The position numbers and the translations under genes are program-made. 64,000 nt of DNA, taken from Gemmiger gallinarum (lineage in GTDB: Bacteria; Bacillota; Clostridia; Oscillospirales; Ruminococcaceae). Numbering within the stretch: the first letter of the stretch is position 1; each line of letters opens with the position of its first letter. Below the pieces are notes generated by a model that was not told the DNA's origin, did no database searches, and saw nothing but the letters and a program-made list of their open reading frames with translations. The stretch spans positions 496,001-560,000 of the forward strand of contig NZ_JADCKC010000001.1 in the NCBI RefSeq assembly GCF_014982805.1. Reading direction: 5' to 3'. Shown one piece after another: positions 52,068-61,222 of the stretch.

Positions 52068-53519
52068 ATGGATAAAGAGCGTCAAAAACAGGCGCCCATC
52101 TATACGGCGCTGGAACGTTTCCGGCGGCAACGCGTCGTGCCTTTTGATGTGCCGGGCCACAAACGTGGCCGCGGCAACCCGGAGCTGGTGCAGCTTCTGG
52201 GCGAAAAATGTGTCGGCATCGACGTCAACTCCATGAAGCCGCTGGACAACCTTTGCCATCCCGTCTCGGTCATTCGGGACGCGGAGGAACTGGCCGCCGA
52301 TGCCTTCGGTGCGGCCCACGCTTTTCTGATGGTCGGCGGCACCACGTCCTCGGTACAGAGCATGGTGCTTTCCACCTGCAAGCCGGGTGACAAGATCATC
52401 CTGCCCCGCAATGTCCACAAGAGCGCCATCAACGCGCTGGTGCTCTGCGGCGCCACCCCGGTCTACATCGACCCCAAGGTGGATAAGCGGCTGGGTATTC
52501 CTCTGGGCATGGAGGTGGAGGATGTCCGCGCCGCCATGGAGGCCAACCCCGATGCGGTGGCTGTCTTCATCAACAACCCCACCTATTACGGCATCTGCTC
52601 CGACCTGAAATCGCTGGTCAAGCTGGCCCACGAGCACAACATGCTTGCCCTGGTGGACGAGGCCCACGGCACCCACCTCTATTTCGGTCCCGGTCTGCCC
52701 TGCCCCGCCATGCGCGCCGGCGCCGATATGGCCGCCGTGTCCATGCACAAGTCCGGCGGAAGTCTGACCCAGAGTTCGATCCTTCTCCTGGGTCCCAACA
52801 TTGACGAGGGCTATGTCAGCAGTGTCATCAACCTGACTCAGACCACCAGCGCATCCTATCTGCTCATGTCCAGCCTGGACATCTCCCGCCGGAATCTCGC
52901 CCTGCGCGGAGCTGAGAGCTTCTCCCGCGTGGTGGATATGGCCGAGTATGCCCGCCGTGAGATCAACGAGATCGGCGGCTATTATGCCTACGGTTCCGAA
53001 CTCATCAACGGCGGCAGCATCTATGACTTCGACGTTACCAAACTGGCTGTCTACACCCGTGGTATCGGCCTGACCGGCATTGAGGTCTATGACCTTCTGC
53101 GGGACGAGTACGACATTCAGGTGGAGTTCGGCGACCTGTCCAACATGCTGGCCTATATTTCCATCGGCGACCGCATCCAGGACATCGAGCGCCTGGTGGG
53201 CGCTTTGGCCGATATCAAGCGGCTGTATTCCAAACCGGAGACCAACATCTTCACTTCGGAATACATTACCCCTGTAGTGGCTGCCACGCCCCAGCGGGCT
53301 TTCTATGCTGAGAAGGAATATCTGCCCATCGAGGATACCGCCGGCCGCATCTGCAGCGAGTTTGTCATGTGCTATCCCCCGGGAATCCCCATTCTGGCCC
53401 CCGGCGAGGTCATTACCAAGGAGATCCTGGATTACATCCGGTTTGCCAAGGAAAAGGGCTGTTCCATGCAGGGACCGGCAAGCTCGGATATTTCTCATCT
53501 CTATGTGTTGAAGGAGTGA
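52068..53519 (+). CDS. speA: Arginine decarboxylase (Orn/Lys/Arg decarboxylase family)
   Basis: A 483-residue fold-type I PLP enzyme of the short B. subtilis SpeA/YaaO group. The PLP lysine is K228 in VSMHKSGGSLTQSS; LVDEAHGTHLYFG holds the cofactor Asp. N-terminal VPFDVPGHKRGRG and the C-terminal CYPPGIPILAPGE are typical. Arginine as substrate is inferred from the agmatine genes downstream; lysine or ornithine are possible from sequence alone. GGGAGG precedes the ATG. First gene of the six-gene operon. Confidence 0.88.
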   Translation: MDKERQKQAPIYTALERFRRQRVVPFDVPGHKRGRGNPELVQLLGEKCVGIDVNSMKPLDNLCHPVSVIRDAEELAADAFGAAHAFLMVGGTTSSVQSMVLSTCKPGDKIILPRNVHKSAINALVLCGATPVYIDPKVDKRLGIPLGMEVEDVRAAMEANPDAVAVFINNPTYYGICSDLKSLVKLAHEHNMLALVDEAHGTHLYFGPGLPCPAMRAGADMAAVSMHKSGGSLTQSSILLLGPNIDEGYVSSVINLTQTTSASYLLMSSLDISRRNLALRGAESFSRVVDMAEYARREINEIGGYYAYGSELINGGSIYDFDVTKLAVYTRGIGLTGIEVYDLLRDEYDIQVEFGDLSNMLAYISIGDRIQDIERLVGALADIKRLYSKPETNIFTSEYITPVVAATPQRAFYAEKEYLPIEDTAGRICSEFVMCYPPGIPILAPGEVITKEILDYIRFAKEKGCSMQGPASSDISHLYVLKE

Positions 53520-53523
53520 TCGT

Positions 53524-54390
53524 ATGCAGGATATGGACCTCTGGTTCGGCGAACTGCACACCGACAACGTCAAAATGAGCATCCGCGTGGACCAGCAGCT
53601 GTTCAGCGGTCAAAGCGAGTTCCAGCGCATCGATGTCTTTGATTCCCCCGAGTTCGGACGGTTTCTGACTTCCGACGGCAGCGTCATCTTTTCTGAGAAA
53701 GATGAGTTCACCTACGACGAGATGATCGTCCACGTCCCCATGGCCGTCCATCCCAACGTCCGCCGGGTGCTGGTGTTGGGCGGCGGCGACGGCGGCGTTG
53801 CCCGTGAGCTGTCCCAGTATGACGAGATCGAGGTCATCGACGTGGTGGAACCGGACAAGATGTTCGTGGATGTCTGCTGCAAATATTTCCCCGACAACTC
53901 CTGCGGCCTGCGGGATTCCCGCGTGCATGTCTTTTATGAGGACGGGCTGAAATTCCTGCGCACCAAGTCGGATGACTACGACCTGATCATCAACGACTGC
54001 ACCGATCCCCTGGGCCATGCGGCCGGTCTTTTCACCAAGGAATTTTACGGCAGCTGCTTCAAAGCCCTGCACGACGACGGCATCATGGTCTACCAGCACG
54101 GCAGCCCCTTCTTTGATGAGGATGAGGAAACCTGCCGCGCCATGCACAAACGGGCCTTCCGCAGCTTCCCCATCAGCCGGGTATATCAGGCGCACATCCC
54201 CACCTGCCCGGCCGGTTACTGGCTGTTCGGCTTTGCCTCCAAAAAATACCATCCTCTCAAGGATTTTGATGCCGCCCGCTGGGACGCCCGCCACATCAAG
54301 ACATGGTATTACTCCACCCATCTGCATCGGGGTGCGTTCATGCTCCCCCGCTACGTGGAGGAACTTTTGCAGGAAGAGGAAGAAAGCTGA
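53524..54390 (+). CDS. speE: Spermidine synthase-like aminopropyltransferase
   Basis: A 288-residue protein with the SpeE core FQRIDVFDSPEFGRFLTSDG, VLVLGGGDGGVARELSQY, and INDCTDPLGHAAGLFTKEFY. In standard enzymes the last motif reads DSTDPxGP; here Pro is His. It would transfer aminopropyl from decarboxylated AdoMet to putrescine, but no speD is in this window. Starts 4 bases after speA. Confidence 0.85.
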   Translation: MQDMDLWFGELHTDNVKMSIRVDQQLFSGQSEFQRIDVFDSPEFGRFLTSDGSVIFSEKDEFTYDEMIVHVPMAVHPNVRRVLVLGGGDGGVARELSQYDEIEVIDVVEPDKMFVDVCCKYFPDNSCGLRDSRVHVFYEDGLKFLRTKSDDYDLIINDCTDPLGHAAGLFTKEFYGSCFKALHDDGIMVYQHGSPFFDEDEETCRAMHKRAFRSFPISRVYQAHIPTCPAGYWLFGFASKKYHPLKDFDAARWDARHIKTWYYSTHLHRGAFMLPRYVEELLQEEEES

Positions 54391-54466
54391 TCCTTTTTCT
54401 GCCCAAACTTGTTAGAAACGTTTGTTTTTCTATATCAGATACCCCCAACAAAGGAGTGTTGTTATT

Positions 54467-55726
54467 ATGAGCAAACTGCTTGTCATTGGCTGCGGCGGTG
54501 TCGCCTCGGTCGCTATCCAGAAATGCTGCCAGAACAGCGGCACCTTTACCGAGCTGTGCATTGCCAGCCGCACTGTTTCCAAGTGCGACGCCCTGAAGGA
54601 AAAGCTGGAGGGCAAGACCTCCACCAAGATCACCACCGCCCAGGTGGATGCGGACAGCGTGGAAGCCCTCAAGGCACTCATCAACGAGTACAAGCCCGAC
54701 GCCGTGCTCAATGTTGCCCTGCCCTACCAGGATCTGACCATCATGGATGCCTGCCTGGCCTGCGGCGTGGACTACATCGACACCGCCAACTATGAGCCCG
54801 AGGACACCGACGATCCCGAGTGGCGCGCCATCTACGAGAAGCGCTGCAAGGAGGAGGGCTTTACCGCCTACTTTGATTACAGCTGGCAGTGGGCCTACCA
54901 GAAGAAGTTCCAGGATGCCGGCCTGACCGCTATTCTGGGTTCCGGCTTCGATCCGGGCGTCACCAGCGTGTTCTCCGCCTACGCTCTCAAGCACTATTTT
55001 GACGAGATTCATACCATCGACATTCTGGACTGCAACGGCGGCGACCACGGCTATCCCTTCGCCACGAACTTCAACCCCGAAATCAACCTGCGCGAAGTTT
55101 CCGCCAACGGCAGCTACTGGGAAAACGGCCACTGGGTCGAGACCGAACCCATGGAGATCCATCGCACCTACGACTTCCCCCAGGTGGGCGTAAAGGACAT
55201 GTATCTGCTCCACCACGAGGAGATTGAGTCCCTGGCCAAAAACATTCCCGGTGTCAAGCGCATCCGCTTTTTCATGACCTTCGGCCAGAGCTACCTGACC
55301 CATATGAAGTGTCTGGAGAACGTGGGCATGCTGTCCACCAGCCCCGTCATGTTCGAGGGCCGCGAGATCGTTCCCATCCAGTTCCTGAAGGCCCTGCTGC
55401 CCGATCCCGCTTCCCTCGGCCCCCGTACCAAGGGCAAGACCAACATCGGCTGCATCTTCACCGGTGTCAAGGACGGTAAGGAAAAGACCATCTATATCTA
55501 CAACGTCTGCGACCATCAGGAGTGCTACAAAGAGCTGGGCAGCCAGGCCATCAGCTACACCACCGGCGTGCCTGCCATGATCGGCGCTGCCCTGGTAGTC
55601 AACGGCACCTGGAAGAAGCCGGGCGTCTTTAACCTGGAAGAGATGGATCCCGATCCGTTCATGGAGATGCTCAACCAGTACGGTCTGCCCTGGGTGGTCG
55701 ATGAGGCCCCCGCCACCGTCGAGTAA
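54467..55726 (+). CDS. Carboxyspermidine (carboxynorspermidine) dehydrogenase, saccharopine dehydrogenase-like
   Basis: A 419-residue oxidoreductase with N-terminal NAD(P)-binding VIGCGGVASVAIQKCCQ, LNVALPYQDLTIMDACLACGVDYIDTANYE, and GSGFDPGVTSVFSAYALKHYFD. The family condenses aspartate-semialdehyde with putrescine or diaminopropane and reduces the imine to carboxyspermidine or carboxynorspermidine. AAGGAG lies 11 bases before the ATG. Its decarboxylase partner follows by 5 bases. Confidence 0.9.
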   Translation: MSKLLVIGCGGVASVAIQKCCQNSGTFTELCIASRTVSKCDALKEKLEGKTSTKITTAQVDADSVEALKALINEYKPDAVLNVALPYQDLTIMDACLACGVDYIDTANYEPEDTDDPEWRAIYEKRCKEEGFTAYFDYSWQWAYQKKFQDAGLTAILGSGFDPGVTSVFSAYALKHYFDEIHTIDILDCNGGDHGYPFATNFNPEINLREVSANGSYWENGHWVETEPMEIHRTYDFPQVGVKDMYLLHHEEIESLAKNIPGVKRIRFFMTFGQSYLTHMKCLENVGMLSTSPVMFEGREIVPIQFLKALLPDPASLGPRTKGKTNIGCIFTGVKDGKEKTIYIYNVCDHQECYKELGSQAISYTTGVPAMIGAALVVNGTWKKPGVFNLEEMDPDPFMEMLNQYGLPWVVDEAPATVE

Positions 55727-55731
55727 GCCCC

Positions 55732-56871
55732 ATGGCCGAACAGCTGCGCGCAGAAACGCTGCGCACTCCGGTCTATCTGGTGGACGAGGCCGCCCTCATT
55801 CACAACCTCGAGATCCTGCACGGCGTGGAGGAACGCACCGGCTGCCACATTCTGCTGGCACAGAAGGCGTTCTCCATGTTCCGGGTCTATCCTCTCATTG
55901 CCAAATATCTCTCCGGCGCCACGGCCAGCGGCCTGTATGAGGCCCGCCTTGCCCACGAGGAGTTCGGCAAGGAAAACCATGTTTTCTGCCCCGCCTATAC
56001 CGACGAGGAAATGGCGGAGATCTGCAAAATTTGCGACCATATCAGCTTCAACTCCCTGCGCCAGCTGGAGCATCACCGTCCCGTATGGGAAGCTGCCGGT
56101 GTCAGCGTGGGGCTGCGGGTCAACCCGGCGCATTCCACCCAGGAGGGCCACGCCATCTATGACCCCTGCGCGCCGGGTTCCCGCCTGGGCATCCTGCGCA
56201 GCGCTCTGGGGGATTCTCTTCCCGCCGGCGTGGAAGGTTTGCATTTTCATACCCTGTGTGAGCAGGATTCCGCCCCGCTGGTGGAGACCTTCCAGGCATT
56301 TGAGGAAAAGTTCGGGCAGTTTCTGCACGGGCTGAAATGGCTCAACCTGGGCGGCGGACACCACATCACCCGGGAGGGCTACGACCTTGCCGCGCTGGAA
56401 AAGCTGATCCTCTATATCCGCGACAAATACGATGTAGAGGTGTACCTGGAACCGGGCGAGGCCATTGCCCTCAACGCGGGCACCCTCATCACCACCGTGA
56501 TGGACGTGGTGGAAAACACCATGCCCATCCTGATCCTGGATGCTTCGGCGGCCTGCCATATGCCCGACGTGCTGGAGATGCCCTACCGTCCTCCGCTGCT
56601 GGGCGCCGGGATGCCCGGCGAGAAGGCCGTGACCTGCCGTCTGGGGGCCCGCACCTGTCTGGCCGGGGATGTCATCGGGGATTACAGCTTTGACAAGCAG
56701 CCCGAAATTGGCGACCGGCTGGTCTTTGGCGACATGGCCATCTATTCCATGGTCAAGAACAATACCTTCAACGGCATGCCTCTGCCTGACATCACCCTGC
56801 GTCACCCCGACGGCAGCTGCGAGATCGTGCGGCAGTTCGGCTATGAAGATTTCAAAGGGAGGCTTTCTTGA
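55732..56871 (+). CDS. nspC: Carboxy(nor)spermidine decarboxylase
   Basis: A 379-residue alanine-racemase-fold PLP decarboxylase. K45 in LLAQKAFSMFRVYPLI is the PLP lysine; NLGGGHHITREGYD and VYLEPGEAIALNAG bind cofactor phosphate; DASAACHMPDVLEMPYRP is the substrate loop. It decarboxylates carboxyspermidine to spermidine. The start overlaps nothing and the stop is 1 base from aguA. Confidence 0.91.
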   Translation: MAEQLRAETLRTPVYLVDEAALIHNLEILHGVEERTGCHILLAQKAFSMFRVYPLIAKYLSGATASGLYEARLAHEEFGKENHVFCPAYTDEEMAEICKICDHISFNSLRQLEHHRPVWEAAGVSVGLRVNPAHSTQEGHAIYDPCAPGSRLGILRSALGDSLPAGVEGLHFHTLCEQDSAPLVETFQAFEEKFGQFLHGLKWLNLGGGHHITREGYDLAALEKLILYIRDKYDVEVYLEPGEAIALNAGTLITTVMDVVENTMPILILDASAACHMPDVLEMPYRPPLLGAGMPGEKAVTCRLGARTCLAGDVIGDYSFDKQPEIGDRLVFGDMAIYSMVKNNTFNGMPLPDITLRHPDGSCEIVRQFGYEDFKGRLS

Positions 56872-56872
56872 T

Positions 56873-57982
56873 ATGGCAATGCTGCATACCAGACCGGCGG
56901 CCGACGGCTTTGCCATGCCTGCCGAGTTCGCCCCCCACCGCGCCACCGTGCTGATCTGGCCGGTGCGTCCCGGCAGCTGGGGCCGCGACCCCTCCGCCGC
57001 CCAGAAGGCTTTTCTCGATGTGATCGCCGAAATTGCCAAGGGCGAGGAGGTCTATCTGCTGGCCGGTGCTGCGGACTTTGCCGTTGCCAAAGCGGCTGTG
57101 GCGGACATTGCCCGGGTGACGGTCTTCCAGATTGAGAGCGACGACGCCTGGGCACGGGATGTGGGCCCCACCTTTGTGACCAGGGGCAAGGAACTCCGCG
57201 GCATCAGCTGGCGGTTCAATGCCTGGGGCGGCGAGGTGGACGGCCTGTATGCCCAGTGGGACAAAGACGACGCTGTGGCCCCGGCCCTGTGCAAGGCCCT
57301 GGGCGTCGACTGCTACGATGCAGGCGATTTTGTGCTGGAGGGCGGTTCCATCCATGTGGACGGCGAGGGTACCCTTCTCACCACCGAGGCCTGCCTGCTC
57401 AGTGCGGGACGCAACCCTTCCCTGAGCCGGGAGCAGATCGAGGCCACCCTGGCCGAGTATCTGGACATCCGCAAGGTTTTGTGGCTGCCCCGGGGCATCT
57501 ATCAGGACGAGACCAACGAGCATGTGGACAATGTCTGTGCCTTTACGGCGCCGGGCGAGGTGGTCTTGGCCTGGACCGACAACCGGGACGATCCCCAGTA
57601 TCCCCTGTCCAGGGCCGGTCTGGACTATCTGAATTCCGTCACCGATGCGGGCGGCCGCAAGCTCAAGGTGCGGCTGCTGCCCATCCCCGACCATCCCATC
57701 CTCTGCACCGAAGCCGACTGTGCCGCCTATGACTTTGCCCCCGGCGAGGACATGCGGGAGCCCGGTGACCGGCTGGCCGGCAGCTACGCCAACTTTTATG
57801 TAGCGAACAGCGCGGTGCTGGTTCCCCAGTTCGGCGGCGAGAACGCCGAGAGCGATGCCCGGGCGCTGGCCATTCTGCAGGAGGCCTTCCCCGGCCGCAG
57901 GGTCGTGGGCATCGATGCCCGCGCCATTTTGCTGGGCGGAGGCAACATTCACTGCATCACCCAGCAGATCCCACTGGTATAA
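56873..57982 (+). CDS. aguA: Agmatine deiminase
   Basis: A 369-residue peptidyl-arginine-deiminase-fold enzyme. Catalytic Cys C361 is in LGGGNIHCITQQIP; ESDDAWARDVGPTFV and GGSIHVDGEGTLLTTEAC are hallmark motifs. It converts agmatine to N-carbamoylputrescine and ammonia. AAAGGGAGG precedes the ATG. Confidence 0.94.
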   Translation: MAMLHTRPAADGFAMPAEFAPHRATVLIWPVRPGSWGRDPSAAQKAFLDVIAEIAKGEEVYLLAGAADFAVAKAAVADIARVTVFQIESDDAWARDVGPTFVTRGKELRGISWRFNAWGGEVDGLYAQWDKDDAVAPALCKALGVDCYDAGDFVLEGGSIHVDGEGTLLTTEACLLSAGRNPSLSREQIEATLAEYLDIRKVLWLPRGIYQDETNEHVDNVCAFTAPGEVVLAWTDNRDDPQYPLSRAGLDYLNSVTDAGGRKLKVRLLPIPDHPILCTEADCAAYDFAPGEDMREPGDRLAGSYANFYVANSAVLVPQFGGENAESDARALAILQEAFPGRRVVGIDARAILLGGGNIHCITQQIPLV

Positions 57983-58003
57983 CAAAGAAAGGGGCTTGAC
58001 CCG

Positions 58004-58882
58004 ATGCCTGTTACCCATGTCAGTGCCATTCAGATGCACTGTGTTGAAGATCCTGCGCAGAATCTCGCTCTGGCTGAGCAGCTGGTCCGCAAGGCCGCTG
58101 CCGAGGGCGGGCAGATCATTCTGCTGCCGGAACTGTTTGAGCGCCCCTACTTCTGCCAGGAGCGCCGCTATGAGTATTACGCCTATGCCACCCCGGTGGA
58201 GGAGAACCCTGCCGTGCAGCGCCTGAGCGCTGTGGCCGCCGAGCTGGGCGTGGTGCTGCCCGTCAGCTTCTATGAGAAGGACGGTACCCGTCTGTTCAAC
58301 TCCATCGCCATGATCGACGCTGACGGCACCGTGCTGGGCGTCTACCGCAAGACCCATATTCCCGACGACCACTATTATCAGGAAAAGTTCTACTTCACCC
58401 CCGGCAACACCGGGTTCCGCGTGTGGGATACCCGCTACGGCAAGGTAGGCGTAGGTATCTGCTGGGATCAGTGGTTCCCCGAGGCCGCCCGCTGCATGGC
58501 ACTGCTGGGTGCTGACCTGCTGATGTACCCCACCGCCATCGGCAGCGAGCCCATTCTGGAGGTGGACAGCGCCGGTCACTGGCAGCGCACTATGCAGGGT
58601 CACTCCGCGGCCAATGTGGTGCCTGTGGTGGCAGCCAACCGCTTCGGCACCGAGACCGTCACCCCCTGCCCCGAAAACGGCGGGCAGAGTTCCTCCCTGT
58701 GCTTCTACGGCACCAGCTTCATGACCGACGCTACCGGCGCCGTCCTGACCCAGGCTCCCCGGGAGGGCGACATGGTGCTGCATGCCGAGTACGACTTTGC
58801 CGCCATCCGGGAGGAGCGCCTGTCCTGGGGGCTCTTCCGTGACCGGCGTCCGGAATGCTACGGCGAGATCTGCGACCTGTAA
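58004..58882 (+). CDS. aguB: N-carbamoylputrescine amidase
   Basis: A 292-residue nitrilase-superfamily amidase. The triad is E43 (LLPELFERPYF), K116 (YRKTHIPDDHYY) and C153 (VGICWDQWFPEAAR). It hydrolyses N-carbamoylputrescine to putrescine, which would feed the dehydrogenase and SpeE encoded upstream. Last gene of the operon. Confidence 0.94.
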   Translation: MPVTHVSAIQMHCVEDPAQNLALAEQLVRKAAAEGGQIILLPELFERPYFCQERRYEYYAYATPVEENPAVQRLSAVAAELGVVLPVSFYEKDGTRLFNSIAMIDADGTVLGVYRKTHIPDDHYYQEKFYFTPGNTGFRVWDTRYGKVGVGICWDQWFPEAARCMALLGADLLMYPTAIGSEPILEVDSAGHWQRTMQGHSAANVVPVVAANRFGTETVTPCPENGGQSSSLCFYGTSFMTDATGAVLTQAPREGDMVLHAEYDFAAIREERLSWGLFRDRRPECYGEICDL

Positions 58883-58950
58883 CCTATCCGCCGACAATGC
58901 GGTTAGCGGAAGTGACCTTTCCCGCTGTTTGGCACCAATTATAAAAAGGA

Positions 58951-58990
58951 AATCCCCGAAGGGCTGAAGAAGCCTTTCGGGGATTTTTTT
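58951..58990 (+). terminator. Terminator of the polyamine operon
   Basis: AATCCCCGAAGGGCT pairs with AGCCTTTCGGGGATT, followed by seven T. Confidence 0.93.
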
Positions 58991-59049
58991 GTATAGAAGG
59001 GGTCGCGCTGGGGCCTGTGCTTCCGATGTTCAATGACAACTGTTCTATG

Positions 59050-59520
59050 TTATTTGGCGCTGCCCCTGCCAAAGGGCACAAACAGGAAGGGCGCCAGCAT
59101 TCCAATCCAGGATACCGCCGGAACCTGTGTGATCCGGGTCAAAACAGAGCCCAGGGCTCCCGTCCACTGTGTAAGAGGAAGCAACCAAACCACTGCCGTG
59201 GGAGAAAATTGAGAAGCCGCATACAGCAGTCCGCTCAGGGCAGCTTCCAGAGCCACTGCAATCGCCGCAGACACTGCAATCTCGGTTTTGCTCATGGCGC
59301 GGAAGAGGAACAGGCCGCCCACGACAAGCCCAACCGCAAACAGCACTCCCTGAAAAATAGCCGCACGGACAGGGTCCGTCGAAACGCTGATCGAGCCATC
59401 CTCGCCTACCGTTTTTACCGCGTAGAATACATTGAGATAGACTGTGAGATAGTAGCAGACAATGCCCGCCAGCACACAAAAGACCGGCACCCGCCACAAG
59501 GTATTGACCCGAAGTTTCAT
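59050..59520 (-). CDS. Small four-helix membrane protein, unknown
   Basis: A 156-residue protein with four hydrophobic helices (about 10-32, 50-72, 80-103, 130-150) and no recognised domain. The second loop GEDGSISVSTDPVRA is predicted outside. GGAGGCG precedes the ATG and a promoter lies 40 bases upstream. It is monocistronic. Confidence 0.7.
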   Translation of the reverse strand: MKLRVNTLWRVPVFCVLAGIVCYYLTVYLNVFYAVKTVGEDGSISVSTDPVRAAIFQGVLFAVGLVVGGLFLFRAMSKTEIAVSAAIAVALEAALSGLLYAASQFSPTAVVWLLPLTQWTGALGSVLTRITQVPAVSWIGMLAPFLFVPFGRGSAK

Positions 59521-59559
59521 GGTCTCGCCTCCAGTTCTTTCTGGTCCTTTATCACTCCT

Positions 59560-59588
59560 ATTGTACCGTAAAACGTGTATTTTTGCAA
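59560..59588 (-). promoter_or_regulatory. Promoter of the four-helix membrane protein gene
   Basis: On the minus strand TTGCAA (59588-59583), 17-base spacer, TACAAT (59565-59560). Confidence 0.6.
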
Positions 59589-59641
59589 GATACGGAAGGA
59601 GTTGTCGCTGTCCGGGGCATGTAAATTCTGCAAAAGGAAAA

Positions 59642-59675
59642 GAAGAGGCGGCAGCCTTTTGGCTGCCGCCTCTTC
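59642..59675 (-). terminator. Terminator after the rubrerythrin gene
   Basis: A perfect 15-bp stem, GAAGAGGCGGCAGCC with its complement, loop of four, followed by TTTTCC on the minus strand. Confidence 0.8.
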
Positions 59676-59732
59676 TCTATCCGTCAGGACAGAGCTGTCC
59701 AAAACGGTTCTTGTTCTTTGATGTGCCGGAAA

Positions 59733-60272
59733 TCAGCCCTTGAAGTAGCGGTCCAGCAGGCCCTGCATGCCGCGGCCGTGGCGAGCCTCGTCCTTGGCCA
59801 TCTCATGAACGGTGTCATGGATGGCATCCAGGCCCAGCTCCTTCGCCTTCTTGGCGATGTCCATCTTGCCGGCGCAGGCGCCGCACTCAGCGTCAACGCG
59901 CATACGCAGGTTCTTCTCGGTGCTGTCGGTCAGGACCTCGCCCAGCAGCTCGGCGAACTTGGCGGCGTGCTCGGCCTCCTCGAAAGCGTAGCGCTTCCAG
60001 GCCTCGGCGATCTCGGGGTAGCCCTCACGGTCGGCAACGCGGCTCATAGCCAGGTACATGCCGACTTCGCTGCACTCGCCGTTGAAGTTCTCGCGCAGAC
60101 CCTGGATGATATCCTCGGGAGCGTCCTTGGCGATACCGACAACATGCTCGGTGACGTAGGTGTTGTCCTTCTTCTCAATGAACTTGGAAGCGGGAGCCTT
60201 GCAGACAGGGCAGAAATCAGGGATGGAACCCTCGGCGATGTAGCCGCAGACGGTGCAGACATACTTGGTCAT
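59733..60272 (-). CDS. Reverse rubrerythrin
   Basis: A 179-residue protein with the rubredoxin domain at the N-terminus (C6-x2-C9, C21-x2-C24: [16 protein letters not shown]) and a four-helix ferritin-like diiron domain behind it ([48 protein letters not shown]). That is the order of clostridial reverse rubrerythrins, which reduce hydrogen peroxide and oxygen with NADH-derived electrons. It has its own promoter and terminator. Confidence 0.92.
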   Translation of the reverse strand: MTKYVCTVCGYIAEGSIPDFCPVCKAPASKFIEKKDNTYVTEHVVGIAKDAPEDIIQGLRENFNGECSEVGMYLAMSRVADREGYPEIAEAWKRYAFEEAEHAAKFAELLGEVLTDSTEKNLRMRVDAECGACAGKMDIAKKAKELGLDAIHDTVHEMAKDEARHGRGMQGLLDRYFKG

Positions 60273-60352
60273 AATAGTAGCCTCCTGAATTGATATATTT
60301 TGGTAAGCCGCGGCGATTGCGCGGCCCGGCATACAGCATTTGCCATGAGTCC

Positions 60353-60381
60353 AGTATACTCTCACTTAAGGCATCTGTCAA
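60353..60381 (-). promoter_or_regulatory. Promoter of the rubrerythrin gene
   Basis: On the minus strand TTGACA (60381-60376), 17-base spacer, TATACT (60358-60353). No PerR box was evident. Confidence 0.75.
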
Positions 60382-60407
60382 CATCCATTTGCAAAAAATT
60401 TAAGATT

Positions 60408-60953
60408 TTATCTTAATTTTTTCACGGCATTTACCTGTGTGGCATTTCCCGCCGAAATGTGCTCAAAATAAGGTAAAAGTGCTTTCAGAAGCATCCATGT
60501 GATTCCGCCAACAATAAGACCGGCTATCATAAGTATGGGTGCATAGGCCAGGGCTGCGCCGCTGGAAAGAATCACCGCCGCCCCAGCCAGCTGGCCCAGA
60601 TTATGCGCCAGTGCACCACAGGCAGAAAATACATATCCGCCTATGGTACCCGGCAGACAAAGGAGCAGGCTCAGCACCACAAAAGAGAGAAGCCCTCCCG
60701 CCAGGGACAGAAAGCCTGCCGTTGCCCCCCGTGTCAGGAAAGCAAACAATGCCTTGAGCACCACCAGAGCGGCCGCATACCGTCTGGGCAAAAACAGCAG
60801 TGCGTACATAATGACCACGTTGGAAAGCCCCAGCTTGACAGCCGGCATCAGCCCCAGCAAAGGCGTGATCAGCGATTCCACAAAGGACAGCACAATGGCC
60901 AGTGCGAACAGCAGCCCCATCCAGGCAATGCGGCGGCTTTTGTTGCTGCGCAT
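60408..60953 (-). CDS. Gx transporter family protein (heptaprenyl diphosphate synthase component I-like)
   Basis: A 181-residue protein with about five membrane helices: RIAWMGLLFALAIVLSFVESL, the conserved LMPAVKLGLSNVVIMYALLFL, and AGGLLSFVVLSLLL with SACGALAHNLGQLAGA. The family name Hpre_diP_synt_I is historical; members look like ECF-type S components. The usual NusG-domain-II neighbour is missing. Start at 60953 gives GGAGGG 7 bases upstream; ATG 60959 is also possible. Confidence 0.82.
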   Translation of the reverse strand: MRSNKSRRIAWMGLLFALAIVLSFVESLITPLLGLMPAVKLGLSNVVIMYALLFLPRRYAAALVVLKALFAFLTRGATAGFLSLAGGLLSFVVLSLLLCLPGTIGGYVFSACGALAHNLGQLAGAAVILSSGAALAYAPILMIAGLIVGGITWMLLKALLPYFEHISAGNATQVNAVKKLR

Positions 60954-61071
60954 CGGCATCCCTCCTTTCTTCTTCCCCTGCATTCTAAATCTTATGGGAC
61001 AAGCTTGTCAAGGCAGGTCGATTTTGCGCATGGACGCGGTTTTCCTGCGACGATTTTACATTTGGCGGGAC

Positions 61072-61100
61072 TTGAAAAAAGGGGTAAAATAGTGTATCTT
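61072..61100 (+). promoter_or_regulatory. Promoter of the DUF4358 lipoprotein gene
   Basis: TTGAAA (61072-61077), 17-base spacer, TATCTT (61095-61100), leader of about 115 bases. Confidence 0.55.
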
Positions 61101-61222
61101 ATATAGTAATCCTTGTATAAGGTACTTCCCGACATCCGCCCCTTTTCTGCCCTGACTGGAGCAGAAGGCGGGACGAATTTCTGTCACATAACACGCAAAT
61201 ATAATTCGGAGGTAAATCCCAT

